The notes below the pieces were generated by a model. That model was not told the DNA's origin and did not search any database. It saw only the letters and a list, made by a program, of their open reading frames with translations. Shown piece by piece: positions 17,952 to 25,663 of a stretch of DNA of 64,000 bases. The position numbers and the translations under genes were made by a program. This DNA is from Sphingomonas sp. QA11. Its GTDB lineage: Bacteria > Pseudomonadota > Alphaproteobacteria > Sphingomonadales > Sphingomonadaceae. How positions within the stretch are numbered: the stretch's first letter is position 1; the number at the start of each line of letters is the position of its first letter. The stretch lies in contig NZ_CP098774.1 of the NCBI RefSeq assembly GCF_028473665.1, forward strand, positions 930,001 through 994,000, read 5' to 3'.

Positions 17952-19139
17952 TCAGTTCATCAACTCCACTGCCATCGCGGTCGCCTCGCCACCGCCGATG
18001 CACAGCGACGCGATGCCGCGCTTGCCGCCCGTCGTCTGCAATGCGGAGAGGAGGGTTGCGAGGACTCGTGCGCCCGAAGCGCCGATCGGATGACCGAGCG
18101 CACAGGCGCCGCCATGAATATTCAGCCTGTCATGGCTGATCCCGAGATCGCGCATCGCGATCATCGCGACGACGGCGAAAGCTTCGTTGACCTCGAACAG
18201 GTCGACTTCGTCCGCCGACCAGCCGGCCTTCTCCAGCGTCTTGCGCATCGCAAAGACAGGCGCGGTGGTGAACAGCGATGGCGCATGAGCATGGGCACCA
18301 TGCGCGATGATGCGGGCGATCGGATCAAGGCCAAGCTTCTCCGCGATCGATGCGCGTGTCAGCACCAGAGCGGCGGCGCCGTCCGAGATTGAGGACGCGT
18401 TAGCCGCGGTGATCGTGCCGTCCTTCGAGAAAGCTGGCTTCAGCGTGGGAATCTTCGAAGCATCGCCCTTGGCCGGCTGTTCGTCCTGGGTCACCTGGGT
18501 AGGACCCTTGCGGCCGGCGATTTCGATAGGGACGATTTCCCGGTCGAACGCGCCAGACTTCTGGGCCTTCTGCGCGCGCTCAAGCGAGGCAATCGCGAAA
18601 TCGTCCATCTGCGTGCGGGTGAACTGGTAATCGGCCGCGGTGTCCTCGGCGAAATTGCCCATCAGCTTGCCTGGCTCGTACGCGTCTTCGAGCCCGTCGA
18701 GATACATGTGATCCATCAGCCGGTCATGACCGATCCGGGCGCCGCCGCGATGCCGCATCGACAGATAGGGCGCGTTGGTCATGCTCTCCATGCCGCCCGC
18801 GACGATCAGGTCCGCCGAACCCGCCGCCAGCGCATCTGCCGCCATGATCGCTGCCTGCATGCCCGATCCGCACATCTTGTTGACCGTCGTCGCCTCGATA
18901 TGGTTCGGTAGGCCTGCCTTCAGCGCAGCCTGGCGGGCAGGGGCCTGCCCAAGTCCGGCCGGCAGCACGCAACCCATATAGATCCGCTCGATCGCCTCGC
19001 CTGAGAGCCCGGCGCGCTCGACCGCGCCGCCCACTGCAGTCGCACCGAGTTCGGTCGCCGTCGCGCCGGCGAGCGATCCCTGGAAGCTGCCCATCGGCGT
19101 GCGGGCATAGGACAGGATGACGATCGGATCGGCGGACAT
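17952..19139 (-). CDS. Acetyl-CoA C-acetyltransferase (thiolase)
   Basis: A 395-residue thiolase that condenses or cleaves acetoacetyl-CoA. The nucleophilic Cys90 is in TTVNKMCGSGMQA. NEAFAVV supplies the NEAF motif, NIHGGACALGHPIGASG the catalytic His, and SLCIGGGEA the second catalytic Cys. SMTNAPYLS is the usual substrate-loop neighbour. The family includes AtoB/PhaA (biosynthetic) and longer-chain enzymes. The C-terminal sequence fits the acetoacetyl-CoA type, used in ketone body, branched amino-acid or polyhydroxybutyrate metabolism. No phaB or other pathway partner is nearby. The 256 bp upstream hold a 15-nt GC alternation at 19178-19192 and a CCGGC-cttc-GCCGG palindrome at 19350-19363. 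Confidence 0.93.
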   Translation of the reverse strand: MSADPIVILSYARTPMGSFQGSLAGATATELGATAVGGAVERAGLSGEAIERIYMGCVLPAGLGQAPARQAALKAGLPNHIEATTVNKMCGSGMQAAIMAADALAAGSADLIVAGGMESMTNAPYLSMRHRGGARIGHDRLMDHMYLDGLEDAYEPGKLMGNFAEDTAADYQFTRTQMDDFAIASLERAQKAQKSGAFDREIVPIEIAGRKGPTQVTQDEQPAKGDASKIPTLKPAFSKDGTITAANASSISDGAAALVLTRASIAEKLGLDPIARIIAHGAHAHAPSLFTTAPVFAMRKTLEKAGWSADEVDLFEVNEAFAVVAMIAMRDLGISHDRLNIHGGACALGHPIGASGARVLATLLSALQTTGGKRGIASLCIGGGEATAMAVELMN

Positions 19140-19395
19140 GCTTTTGCTCCGGTTGGGAGAAGAAGCCGGCGATCTAGGCGCGCGCGCGCGCGATTACAAA
19201 CCGGCTCAGTGCAGCACGGCACTGCGATTTTGCAGGGCGGCGCTTGCCGGTGTTCGAAGAAATATCATGCGCCCCGACGAAGGGAGGGCAGCCAGGGAAC
19301 GATCGTGATGGGCGTTGCGCGCGTTGACATTCACCTTTCCAACTGGGCCCCGGCCTTCGCCGGAGAAGAGGAAAGTTTGAGCGACGCAGTTCTGC

Positions 19396-19800
19396 TCAGT
19401 CCTTGAAGAAACGCTCGATGACGCTGTGTGCGATGCGTGCCGGGCGCAGCGTTTCGGCGTCGATGCAGCACCAGCTCGACTTCACCTCAGCCAGCACCTC
19501 TTCGCCGCGCTTGATGATCGTCTCGTAGAAAGCGCGGGCGCCCTGGACCTTTTCGAGCAGGACGGTCGCGATGACGTCGTCGTCGAGAAAGGTCGGCTTG
19601 CGATAGGTGATCTCGTGTTTCAGCGCGACCCAGAGGTGGCTGGCGACCGCGTCAGCCGGGGCGAAACGCTGCCAATGGTTGATCACCGCTTCCTGAACCC
19701 ATTTCAGATAGCTGGCATTATTCACATGCCCCATGAAATCGATGTCGGCCGCATCGATCGCGATGGCATAACTGTGCGAGGCATATTCGGGTTTGACCAT
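19396..19800 (-). CDS. Acyl-CoA thioesterase, hotdog fold (YbgC/4-HBT type)
   Basis: A 134-residue single-hotdog protein. IDAADIDFMGHVNNASYLKWVQEA carries the catalytic Asp and the H-V-N-N active-site block of the 4-hydroxybenzoyl-CoA/YbgC thioesterases. ITYRKPTFLDDDVI and EVKSSWCCIDAETLRPARI are further conserved strands. It hydrolyses acyl-CoA esters in the cytoplasm, with chain preference unknown. It is transcribed away from the divergent small membrane protein at 19918 across 117 bp that contain nothing else recognisable. Confidence 0.9.
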   Translation of the reverse strand: MVKPEYASHSYAIAIDAADIDFMGHVNNASYLKWVQEAVINHWQRFAPADAVASHLWVALKHEITYRKPTFLDDDVIATVLLEKVQGARAFYETIIKRGEEVLAEVKSSWCCIDAETLRPARIAHSVIERFFKD

Positions 19801-19917
19801 GTTTTACCTTAACGTGAACGGCAAGTTTTGGCGAGAGCGAAGCACTGGTGTTAACCGCATTCCGTCGCGTCGCAACTTCGGCATGACGCGAGCGGGGCGG
19901 CAGCGTATCGCAGCGGC

Positions 19918-20172
19918 ATGGAAATACTGGTCACCAGCCTCAAATGGTTTGCCTCCGGCAGCGGGATGATCGCCGCGGCGATGGTGTCGCTCGATCTCGG
20001 GCGAAAAGTTACCGGCTGGGGCTTCGTTCTCTTCCTCGCCTCGTCGATCGCCTGGATCGCTGGCTCGGTGCTGACGAAGGATTTCGCGCTCGGCACCCAG
20101 AATATCGTGCTGTTCGGGATCAACCTTTTCGGTGTCTATCGCTATCTCATCCGCAAGAAGCCCAATGGTTGA
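19918..20172 (+). CDS. Small three-helix membrane protein
   Basis: An 84-residue hydrophobic protein with helices at about residues 13-26, 33-51 and 60-76. A basic tail (YRYLIRKKPNG) suggests a cytoplasmic C terminus by the positive-inside rule. The alternation of short glycine-rich loops (GSGMIAAAMVSLDLG, GWGFVLFLASSIAWIAG, NIVLFGINLFGVYRYL) is like the small PnuC-related or DUF-type membrane proteins, but I cannot assign it. It overlaps the prepilin peptidase start by 8 bp, so the two should be translated from one mRNA. Confidence 0.7.
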   Translation: MEILVTSLKWFASGSGMIAAAMVSLDLGRKVTGWGFVLFLASSIAWIAGSVLTKDFALGTQNIVLFGINLFGVYRYLIRKKPNG

Positions 20173-20920
20173 TCCCTGGGTCTGGCCAGTCGCGCTCGGT
20201 ATCCTGGGCGCGGTGATCGGCAGCTTCCTCGCCACCCTGGTGATCCGCTGGCCACAGGACCGGTCGGTCCTGAAGGGACGGTCGCATTGCGATGGCTGCG
20301 ATGTCGTCCTGGCCCCGCGCGATCTGATCCCGCTATTCAGCGCAGCCCTGGCGCGCGGGCGATGCCGCCATTGCGCCGCGCCGATCGATCCGCTCCACTG
20401 GCAGATAGAATTCGCTGCGCTTGGTATCGGGGTGGTCGCCGGGCTGGTTGTGCCCGGTCCCGCTGCCCTGGCCGGGTCGGTGTTCGGCTGGCTGCTTCTC
20501 ACGCTCGCCGCGCTTGATGTCACCGAGTTCTGGTTGCCCGATCGACTCACCCTCACGCTCGCGCTTGCTGGGCTGGTGGCAGGTGCCGTCGGGGTCGAGC
20601 CTGCGCTTGCCGACCGACTGAACGGGGGCGTCGGCGGCTTCGGGGCGCTCTGGCTGATCGGCTTTGCCTATAAACGACTTCGCGGCCGGGAAGGGCTGGG
20701 CGGGGGCGATCCGAAGCTGCTGGGCGCGATCGGCCTGTGGCTCGGCTGGCGGATGCTGCCGGCGGTCCTGCTCCTGGCTGCGCTGACCGGCCTGGCGCTG
20801 GTCTTGGTGGGGATGGTCCGCGGCCGTGCTGCGAAGCTGGATGATCGGGTGCCGTTCGGCGCGCTGCTTGCGATCGCTGCTTACCCGGCCTGGCTGTTCC
20901 TGTTAGGATCGGCCGGATGA
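20165..20920 (+). CDS. Prepilin peptidase (A24 family)
   Basis: A 251-residue polytopic enzyme that cleaves and N-methylates type IV pilin or type II pseudopilin precursors at the inner membrane. The N-terminal methyltransferase domain has GAVIGSFLATLVIRWPQD and the cysteine pairs CDGC and CRHC. The first catalytic aspartate is in AALDVTEFWLPDRLTL and the second in GGGDPKLLGAIGLWLGW (the GxGD motif). No pilin or gsp genes lie in this window, so its substrates are encoded elsewhere. The start at 20165 overlaps the preceding gene, and the following gene starts in an ATGA overlap at 20917. Confidence 0.9.
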   Translation: MVDPWVWPVALGILGAVIGSFLATLVIRWPQDRSVLKGRSHCDGCDVVLAPRDLIPLFSAALARGRCRHCAAPIDPLHWQIEFAALGIGVVAGLVVPGPAALAGSVFGWLLLTLAALDVTEFWLPDRLTLTLALAGLVAGAVGVEPALADRLNGGVGGFGALWLIGFAYKRLRGREGLGGGDPKLLGAIGLWLGWRMLPAVLLLAALTGLALVLVGMVRGRAAKLDDRVPFGALLAIAAYPAWLFLLGSAG

Positions 20921-21366
20921 TGCGTTTCGCGATCCTGCCGTTGCTGCTCGCCGGAGCCGCCTCCGCACAGACTCCGCCACCGGCTTCGATCGACGGCCTG
21001 CCGATCGGTGCGATCCCGGCCCAGGCGATGCCCGCGACCGGCTGTGCCGCATTCCTGTGGACTGCGACCGGCAGCCGGACTCTGGTCGCGATGGCGGGTG
21101 CCGATTCTGCGCAGTTGCGCGTGTCGATCGGCGGGACGCTGACTGATCTGCCGCGCACCGAGCAGCATGATGCCGGGGGCTTCGGTTTTGCCGGCGTGAC
21201 TCAATACCAGGCGGGCGACGTTACCGCGGTCCTGACCATGTCGATCGAGACGCGCGGTGACCTGAAGGACGGTGCGTCCGTGCCGGAGGCAACGCTCAGG
21301 ATCGACCGTACGGGGCAGGACAGCATCGTGGTGCCGCTGGCGGGACTTGTCGGTTGCGCGACATAG
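20917..21366 (+). CDS. Periplasmic protein of unknown function
   Basis: A 149-residue protein with a signal peptide (MMRFAILPLLLAGAASA, cleavage before QTPPP). The mature part is beta-rich: ATGCAAFLWTATGSRTLVAMAG, LRVSIGGTLTDLPRTEQ, VTAVLTMSIETRGDL and IVVPLAGLVGCAT. It has a cysteine near each end that could form a disulfide. I do not recognise the family. It starts inside the prepilin peptidase stop (ATGA) and is probably translationally coupled to it, which makes a role near the pilus or secretion apparatus possible but unproven. Confidence 0.75.
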   Translation: MMRFAILPLLLAGAASAQTPPPASIDGLPIGAIPAQAMPATGCAAFLWTATGSRTLVAMAGADSAQLRVSIGGTLTDLPRTEQHDAGGFGFAGVTQYQAGDVTAVLTMSIETRGDLKDGASVPEATLRIDRTGQDSIVVPLAGLVGCAT

Positions 21367-21409
21367 CATAGGCTGCGCTATATTGATCGGCGGGCAGGGG
21401 AGAGAAACG

Positions 21410-22828
21410 ATGGCGACGATGCAGGATATCCTGGCGGGGCAGCGCGCCGCGTTCATGGCCGAACTGCCGGTATCGATTGCCGTCCGGAAGGATCGCCTGA
21501 AGCGGGCTGCCGCGATGATCGCCGACAATGCCGACGCCTTTTGCGATGCGCTGAGTGAGGATTTCGGCCACCGCAGCCGCGAGCAATCGATGCTGACCGA
21601 CATCGCCAGTTCGATCGCGCCGATCAACCACGCGCTGAAATCGGTCGAGAAATGGGCGCGGCGGGAAAAGCGCCCGGTGCTTTTCCCGCTCGGGTTGCTG
21701 GGCGCGAAAGCGTGGATCGAATATCAGCCCAAGGGCGTGGTGGGCGTGATCGCGCCGTGGAATTTCCCGGTCAATCTCGTCATGTCGCCGCTTGCGGGCG
21801 TGCTGGCGGCGGGCAACCGCGCGATGGTGAAGACCAGCGAATATACCCCGCGCGTCGCCGCCCTGTTCGAGGAGGTGGTCGCCAGATATTTCGCGGCGGA
21901 AGAACTGGCCTTCGTCTCGGGCGGTCCCGATGTCGGCAAGGCGTTCGCTGAGCTCCCCTTCGATCATCTCATCTTCACGGGCGCCACCGCGGTCGGGCGG
22001 CATATCCTGCATGCGGCGGCGGACAACCTGACGCCCGTCACGCTCGAGCTCGGTGGAAAATCGCCGGTGATCGTCGGCGCCTCGGCGGATATCGCCAAGG
22101 CGACCGAGCGCGTGGCCTTGGGCAAGATGCTGAATGCCGGGCAGATCTGCCTCGCGCCCGACTATATGCTGGTCGAAGCCCGGCAGGAGGCCGAGGTGGT
22201 CGGTGGGCTCAAGGCTGCCGCATCGGCAATGTACCCGACGCTGCTCGCCAATCCCGATTATACCTCGGTCATCAACGACCGGCATTTCGCGCGCCTCAAT
22301 GGTCTGCTCGACGACGCCCGGGCAAAGGGGGCGAAGGTCGAGGCGGTCAATCCGGCGAACGAGGATTTCGGCGCTTCCAATGCACGAAAGATGCCGCTCC
22401 ATATCGTCACCGACGTGACTGACGACATGGCGGTGATGCAGGAGGAGATTTTCGGGCCGATCCTGCCGATACGCCGCTATGACGGGATCGGCGATGCGAT
22501 CGCTCAGGTGAACCGACGCGACCGTCCGCTGGGCCTCTATTATTTCGGCAGCGACGAGGGCGAACGCCGGCAGGTGCTCGACCGTACGATCGCGGGCGGC
22601 GTGACACTCGACGACGTGATTTTCCACATCAGCATGGAGGATCTGCCGTTCGGCGGGGTGGGGCCATCGGGCATGGGCGCCTATCACGGGCTCGACGGCT
22701 TCAGGACATTCAGCCATGCCAAGAGCGTGTACCGGCAGGTGAAGCTCGATGTTGCCAAGATCGCCGGACTCAAGCCGCCTTATGGCAAGGCCACGATGAA
22801 GGCAGTCGCTCGGCAGATGAAGGGATAG
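21410..22828 (+). CDS. calB: Coniferyl-aldehyde dehydrogenase
   Basis: A 472-residue aldehyde dehydrogenase that oxidises aromatic (coniferyl-type) or long-chain aldehydes with NAD. Signatures are PKGVVGVIAPWNFPVNLVM, GATAVGRHILHAA, the catalytic glutamate in VTLELGGKSP and the catalytic Cys in LNAGQICLAPDYMLV. The segment FHISMEDLPFGGVGPSGMGAY completes the family pattern. The AGQICxAPDY variant and the short length (472) are those of the CalB/class-3-like branch rather than betaine- or succinate-semialdehyde dehydrogenases. A strong AGGGGAGAG site precedes the ATG at 21410. The gene symbol is by similarity of pattern only. Confidence 0.88.
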   Translation: MATMQDILAGQRAAFMAELPVSIAVRKDRLKRAAAMIADNADAFCDALSEDFGHRSREQSMLTDIASSIAPINHALKSVEKWARREKRPVLFPLGLLGAKAWIEYQPKGVVGVIAPWNFPVNLVMSPLAGVLAAGNRAMVKTSEYTPRVAALFEEVVARYFAAEELAFVSGGPDVGKAFAELPFDHLIFTGATAVGRHILHAAADNLTPVTLELGGKSPVIVGASADIAKATERVALGKMLNAGQICLAPDYMLVEARQEAEVVGGLKAAASAMYPTLLANPDYTSVINDRHFARLNGLLDDARAKGAKVEAVNPANEDFGASNARKMPLHIVTDVTDDMAVMQEEIFGPILPIRRYDGIGDAIAQVNRRDRPLGLYYFGSDEGERRQVLDRTIAGGVTLDDVIFHISMEDLPFGGVGPSGMGAYHGLDGFRTFSHAKSVYRQVKLDVAKIAGLKPPYGKATMKAVARQMKG

Positions 22829-22920
22829 GTTTCCCCGTCCGTCGTGCCCGACTCGTTTAGGCATCGACCATGTCGCAGATTGCCCGCTTTCGAATGTACG
22901 GCACCGTGGAAGCAGTACGG

Positions 22921-24144
22921 TCAGTGCTCCAGCGCCGCGCGTCGGCTCTCCAGCCATGAACGTTCGGCTCGTTCCGGGCTGAGCGTCAGCGCAGCATCGT
23001 AGGCCTCTCGCGCCGCTTCGGTCAGACCGACCCGTGCTAGCAGATCGGCACGGACGGCATGATAGGGCAGGAAATCCGCCAGTCCCGGTGCATCCAGTGC
23101 ATCGACTTCCACAAGCGCCGTTTCTGGCCCGGCGACCTGGGCCAGCGCTACGGCACGATTCAGGCGGACGATACCGTCGTCGCGCAACGCGAGCAGCGCG
23201 TCGTACAGCACGAGCACCGATCGCCACGGCGCTGGCTCGGCGAGCGAAGCGCGGGCGCACCATTCCGCATGGATCAACGCCTGCAGGGCACGGTTGCCCG
23301 GCGCCCCGGCGCTGAGTGCCCGGGCGAGAAAGGGGCGCGCCTCCGCGATTAACGCTGAATCCCAGTCCGCCGGGTCCTGCTGGTCGAGCGGCACCATCAC
23401 GCCTCCCGTATCGACGCGTGCCGGGCGCCGCGCTTCGGCGAATCGCACTGTCGCCGCCAGCGCCAGTACTTCCGGCTCTCCGGGAGCCAGCGTGGCGAGC
23501 GTCGCGGTGATGCCGAGCATTTCGTACGCGTAGCCGGCATGACGGCCACTGCCGCCGCCGTCCTCATGCGCCCTGGCATAGGCGATCTCGATCGTGCTCA
23601 GCACCGCGTCGAGCCGCTCCGGCCATGCGTCGCGACTCGGGACCTCGAAGGGCACGCTGGCACGGGCGATCTTGTGCTTCGCGCGCACCAGCCGTTGGGC
23701 GAGCGTCGGTTCGGGAAGGAGAAAGGCCCGCGCGATCTCCGGCGTCGAAAGTCCGCAGACCAGCTTGAGCGTCAATGCCGCGCGGGCCTCCGGATGGATC
23801 GCGGGATGGCAGCAGATGAAGATCAGCTTCAGTCGCTCGTCCGGGATCAGCCTGGTATCGGCCATCAGTTCCTCCTCCGGGCTGAGGGGGAGTTCGGGAT
23901 CGGGCAACGAGGCGCCCGATCGTACCGCGCGCCGCCGAACCATGTCGAGCGCGGCGCGCTCGGCGACACGATAGAGCCATGCCGCGGGATCGCGCGGTAT
24001 CTCGATTCCCCAGGCCGTAACTGCCCGTGTGCATGCCTCGGCGAACGAATCCTCGGCGATATCGAGATCGCGGAACCGGGCCGCGAGCGCGGCACGAACG
24101 CGCGCGCCATGCTCGCGCGCGGCCCGGTCGAGCGCTGGACTCAA
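22921..24144 (-). CDS. ECF42-type RNA polymerase sigma factor
   Basis: A 407-residue extracytoplasmic-function sigma factor. Region 2 is at about residues 15-75 (RAALAARFRDLDIAEDSFAEACTRA, WLYRVAERAALDMVRRRA). Region 4 is at about 110-165 (LIFICCHPAIHPEARAALTL, LSTPEIARAFLLPEPTLAQRLVRAKHKI). A long C-terminal TPR-like domain (about residues 180-405) ends in AAREAYDAALTLSPERAERSWL. This plan, directly downstream of a YCII/DGPF protein, is the hallmark of the ECF42 group. The C-terminal domain is thought to control activity in place of an anti-sigma factor. It starts with TTG in a 4-bp overlap (TTGA) with the YCII stop. Confidence 0.93.
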   Translation of the reverse strand: MSPALDRAAREHGARVRAALAARFRDLDIAEDSFAEACTRAVTAWGIEIPRDPAAWLYRVAERAALDMVRRRAVRSGASLPDPELPLSPEEELMADTRLIPDERLKLIFICCHPAIHPEARAALTLKLVCGLSTPEIARAFLLPEPTLAQRLVRAKHKIARASVPFEVPSRDAWPERLDAVLSTIEIAYARAHEDGGGSGRHAGYAYEMLGITATLATLAPGEPEVLALAATVRFAEARRPARVDTGGVMVPLDQQDPADWDSALIAEARPFLARALSAGAPGNRALQALIHAEWCARASLAEPAPWRSVLVLYDALLALRDDGIVRLNRAVALAQVAGPETALVEVDALDAPGLADFLPYHAVRADLLARVGLTEAAREAYDAALTLSPERAERSWLESRRAALEH

Positions 24145-24491
24145 TCGGTATCGCCGAGCACCGGCCGGATTTCGATCGATCCGTCGGCGTGGAGCGGGAG
24201 CTTCTTCGCGATGGCGATCGCGGCATCGAGATCGGGTGCCTCGATCAGATAGAAGCCGCCAAGCTGTTCCCTGGTCTCTGCGAACGGACCATCATGGATT
24301 GTCTGCGCGCCGGACCGGGTCACGACGGTGGTGGCCATGCTGGTCGGCAACAGGCCGGCGCCGCCCTGCCGTGCCTCGCCGATGTCGTCGCCGAACGCGA
24401 TATGGCGCTGGATGATGTCCGTGACGGCGGGGCTGTCGGGCTCCTCGCCATAGACGCTCTCGTCCTCATAGATCAGGAGCATATACTGCAT
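24141..24491 (-). CDS. YCII/DGPF-domain protein, partner of the ECF42 sigma factor
   Basis: A 116-residue protein with the ferredoxin-like YCII fold. MQYMLLIYEDESVYG is the first strand and GGAGLLPTSMATTVVTRSGA the second. IHDGPFAETREQLGGFYLIE carries the DGPF signature, and APDLDAAIAIAKKLP the last helix. DGPF proteins are almost always next to ECF42 sigma factors, but their molecular role is unknown. The gene is first in the operon and is probably transcribed from the ECF-type promoter found at 24538-24564. A 9-bp direct repeat, ATGCGATCG at 24507-24515 and 24520-24528, lies in the leader. Confidence 0.93.
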   Translation of the reverse strand: MQYMLLIYEDESVYGEEPDSPAVTDIIQRHIAFGDDIGEARQGGAGLLPTSMATTVVTRSGAQTIHDGPFAETREQLGGFYLIEAPDLDAAIAIAKKLPLHADGSIEIRPVLGDTD

Positions 24492-24537
24492 CGGTCGGTC
24501 CTCCGTATGCGATCGCGGGATGCGATCGTACCGGGGA

Positions 24538-24564
24538 GACGCGCGGGCGACAGCGGATTCGACA
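24538..24564 (-). promoter_or_regulatory. ECF-type promoter of the YCII-ECF42 operon
   Basis: Read on the minus strand, TGTCGA (24559-24564) is followed 17 nt later by CGTC (24538-24541). These match the -35 (TGTCGA) and -10 (CGTC-like) elements reported for ECF42 sigma factors. The spacing gives a start about 35-45 nt before the YCII start codon, so the operon is probably autoregulated. Confidence 0.7.
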
Positions 24565-24575
24565 GGGCCGGGATG

Positions 24576-25547
24576 TTATTTTTGATGGCTTGCCGAGGGC
24601 GTTCCTTCGGCTTCCCCGGCGAACACCCGCCCGACATGCGCCTCGCCTCGGTCTTCCGCCAGGCGCTCCTGGCGATGCCGCTCGGCGTAGCCGGCGCGCT
24701 GCTCTTCGTTGCGAGAAGCGTGGCAGGCGGGGCAGCTCACGCCTTCGACATAGAGCGGTGAAGCGCGGCCTTCCGGGCTGACCGGCATGCGGCAGGCATG
24801 GCACAGCGCATGCGTTCCGATCTCCAGTCCGTGGGTGACCGCCACGCGCTGGTCGAAGACGAAGCATTCGCCCTCCCAGCGGCTCTGTTCGGTGGGCACT
24901 TCCTCAAGATATTTCAGGATGCCGCCTTCGAGGTGATAGACCTCGTCCAGTCCTTCCGCCTTGAGGAAAGCGGTCGCTTTCTCGCAGCGGATGCCGCCGG
25001 TGCAGAACATTGCGATCTTGGGTGCGGCAGCGAGCTCGTCGCGATGCGCGCGAAACCAGGCGGGGAAATCGCGGAAGCTGTGCGTCTTCGGGTCGATCGC
25101 GCCCGTGAAGCTACCGATCGCGGCTTCGTAATCGTTGCGCGTGTCGATCAGGATCGTGCCCGGCGCGTCGATCAGTTCGTTCCAGTCGGCGGGCGCGACA
25201 TAGTGGCCAACCTCCTGCAGCGGGTCGATGTCGGGCTCGCCCATCGTCACGATCTCGCGCTTGAGGCGGACCTTCATTCGGTGAAACGGCATCTTCGCGG
25301 CGTGCGAATCCTTCACCTCGATGTCCGCGCACCCAGGCAGGGTACGGATATGGTCGAGCACGCGCTCGATCGCCTCGGGCGTGCCCGCGATGGTGCCGTT
25401 GATGCCTTCCGCGGCGAGCAGGATCGTGCCGCGTATCCCGTTCTCCTCGCACAATTGTGCAAGCGGTGCCCGCAATGCCGCCGGATCGACGAACCTGGCA
25501 AAGCGGTAGAGTGCTGCGACGCGAAGAGGGGCGGGGCGATTAGTCAT
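24576..25547 (-). CDS. trhO: tRNA uridine(34) hydroxylase, rhodanese type
   Basis: A 323-residue TrhO/UPF0176 protein that hydroxylates uridine 34 of tRNAs with oxygen (5-hydroxyuridine). The N-terminal ferredoxin-like domain has [13 protein letters not shown] and [17 protein letters not shown]. The rhodanese domain has [13 protein letters not shown] and the active-site Cys182 in [13 protein letters not shown]. The C-terminal zinc-like cysteines are in [10 protein letters not shown] and [11 protein letters not shown], which are typical of this family. The extra C-terminal tail ([18 protein letters not shown]) is low-complexity. It is a stand-alone gene between glpD and the ECF42 operon. Confidence 0.92.
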   Translation of the reverse strand: MTNRPAPLRVAALYRFARFVDPAALRAPLAQLCEENGIRGTILLAAEGINGTIAGTPEAIERVLDHIRTLPGCADIEVKDSHAAKMPFHRMKVRLKREIVTMGEPDIDPLQEVGHYVAPADWNELIDAPGTILIDTRNDYEAAIGSFTGAIDPKTHSFRDFPAWFRAHRDELAAAPKIAMFCTGGIRCEKATAFLKAEGLDEVYHLEGGILKYLEEVPTEQSRWEGECFVFDQRVAVTHGLEIGTHALCHACRMPVSPEGRASPLYVEGVSCPACHASRNEEQRAGYAERHRQERLAEDRGEAHVGRVFAGEAEGTPSASHQK

Positions 25548-25663
25548 GCCGGGTCAGCTAGAGTATCCTGGGCCCTCGCGTCAAAAACCGGCATTGCTCC
25601 TATTGCGCGCCGTTGCGTTCTTTGTCGGCTGGACGATTCATCCGGACGCGCTGGCGAAGTTTC

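Noticed and set aside
21296..23263. Minus-strand open frame of 655 codons opposite the aldehyde dehydrogenase
   Set aside because: The aldehyde dehydrogenase motifs are clearly on the plus strand, and the antisense translation has no recognisable features.
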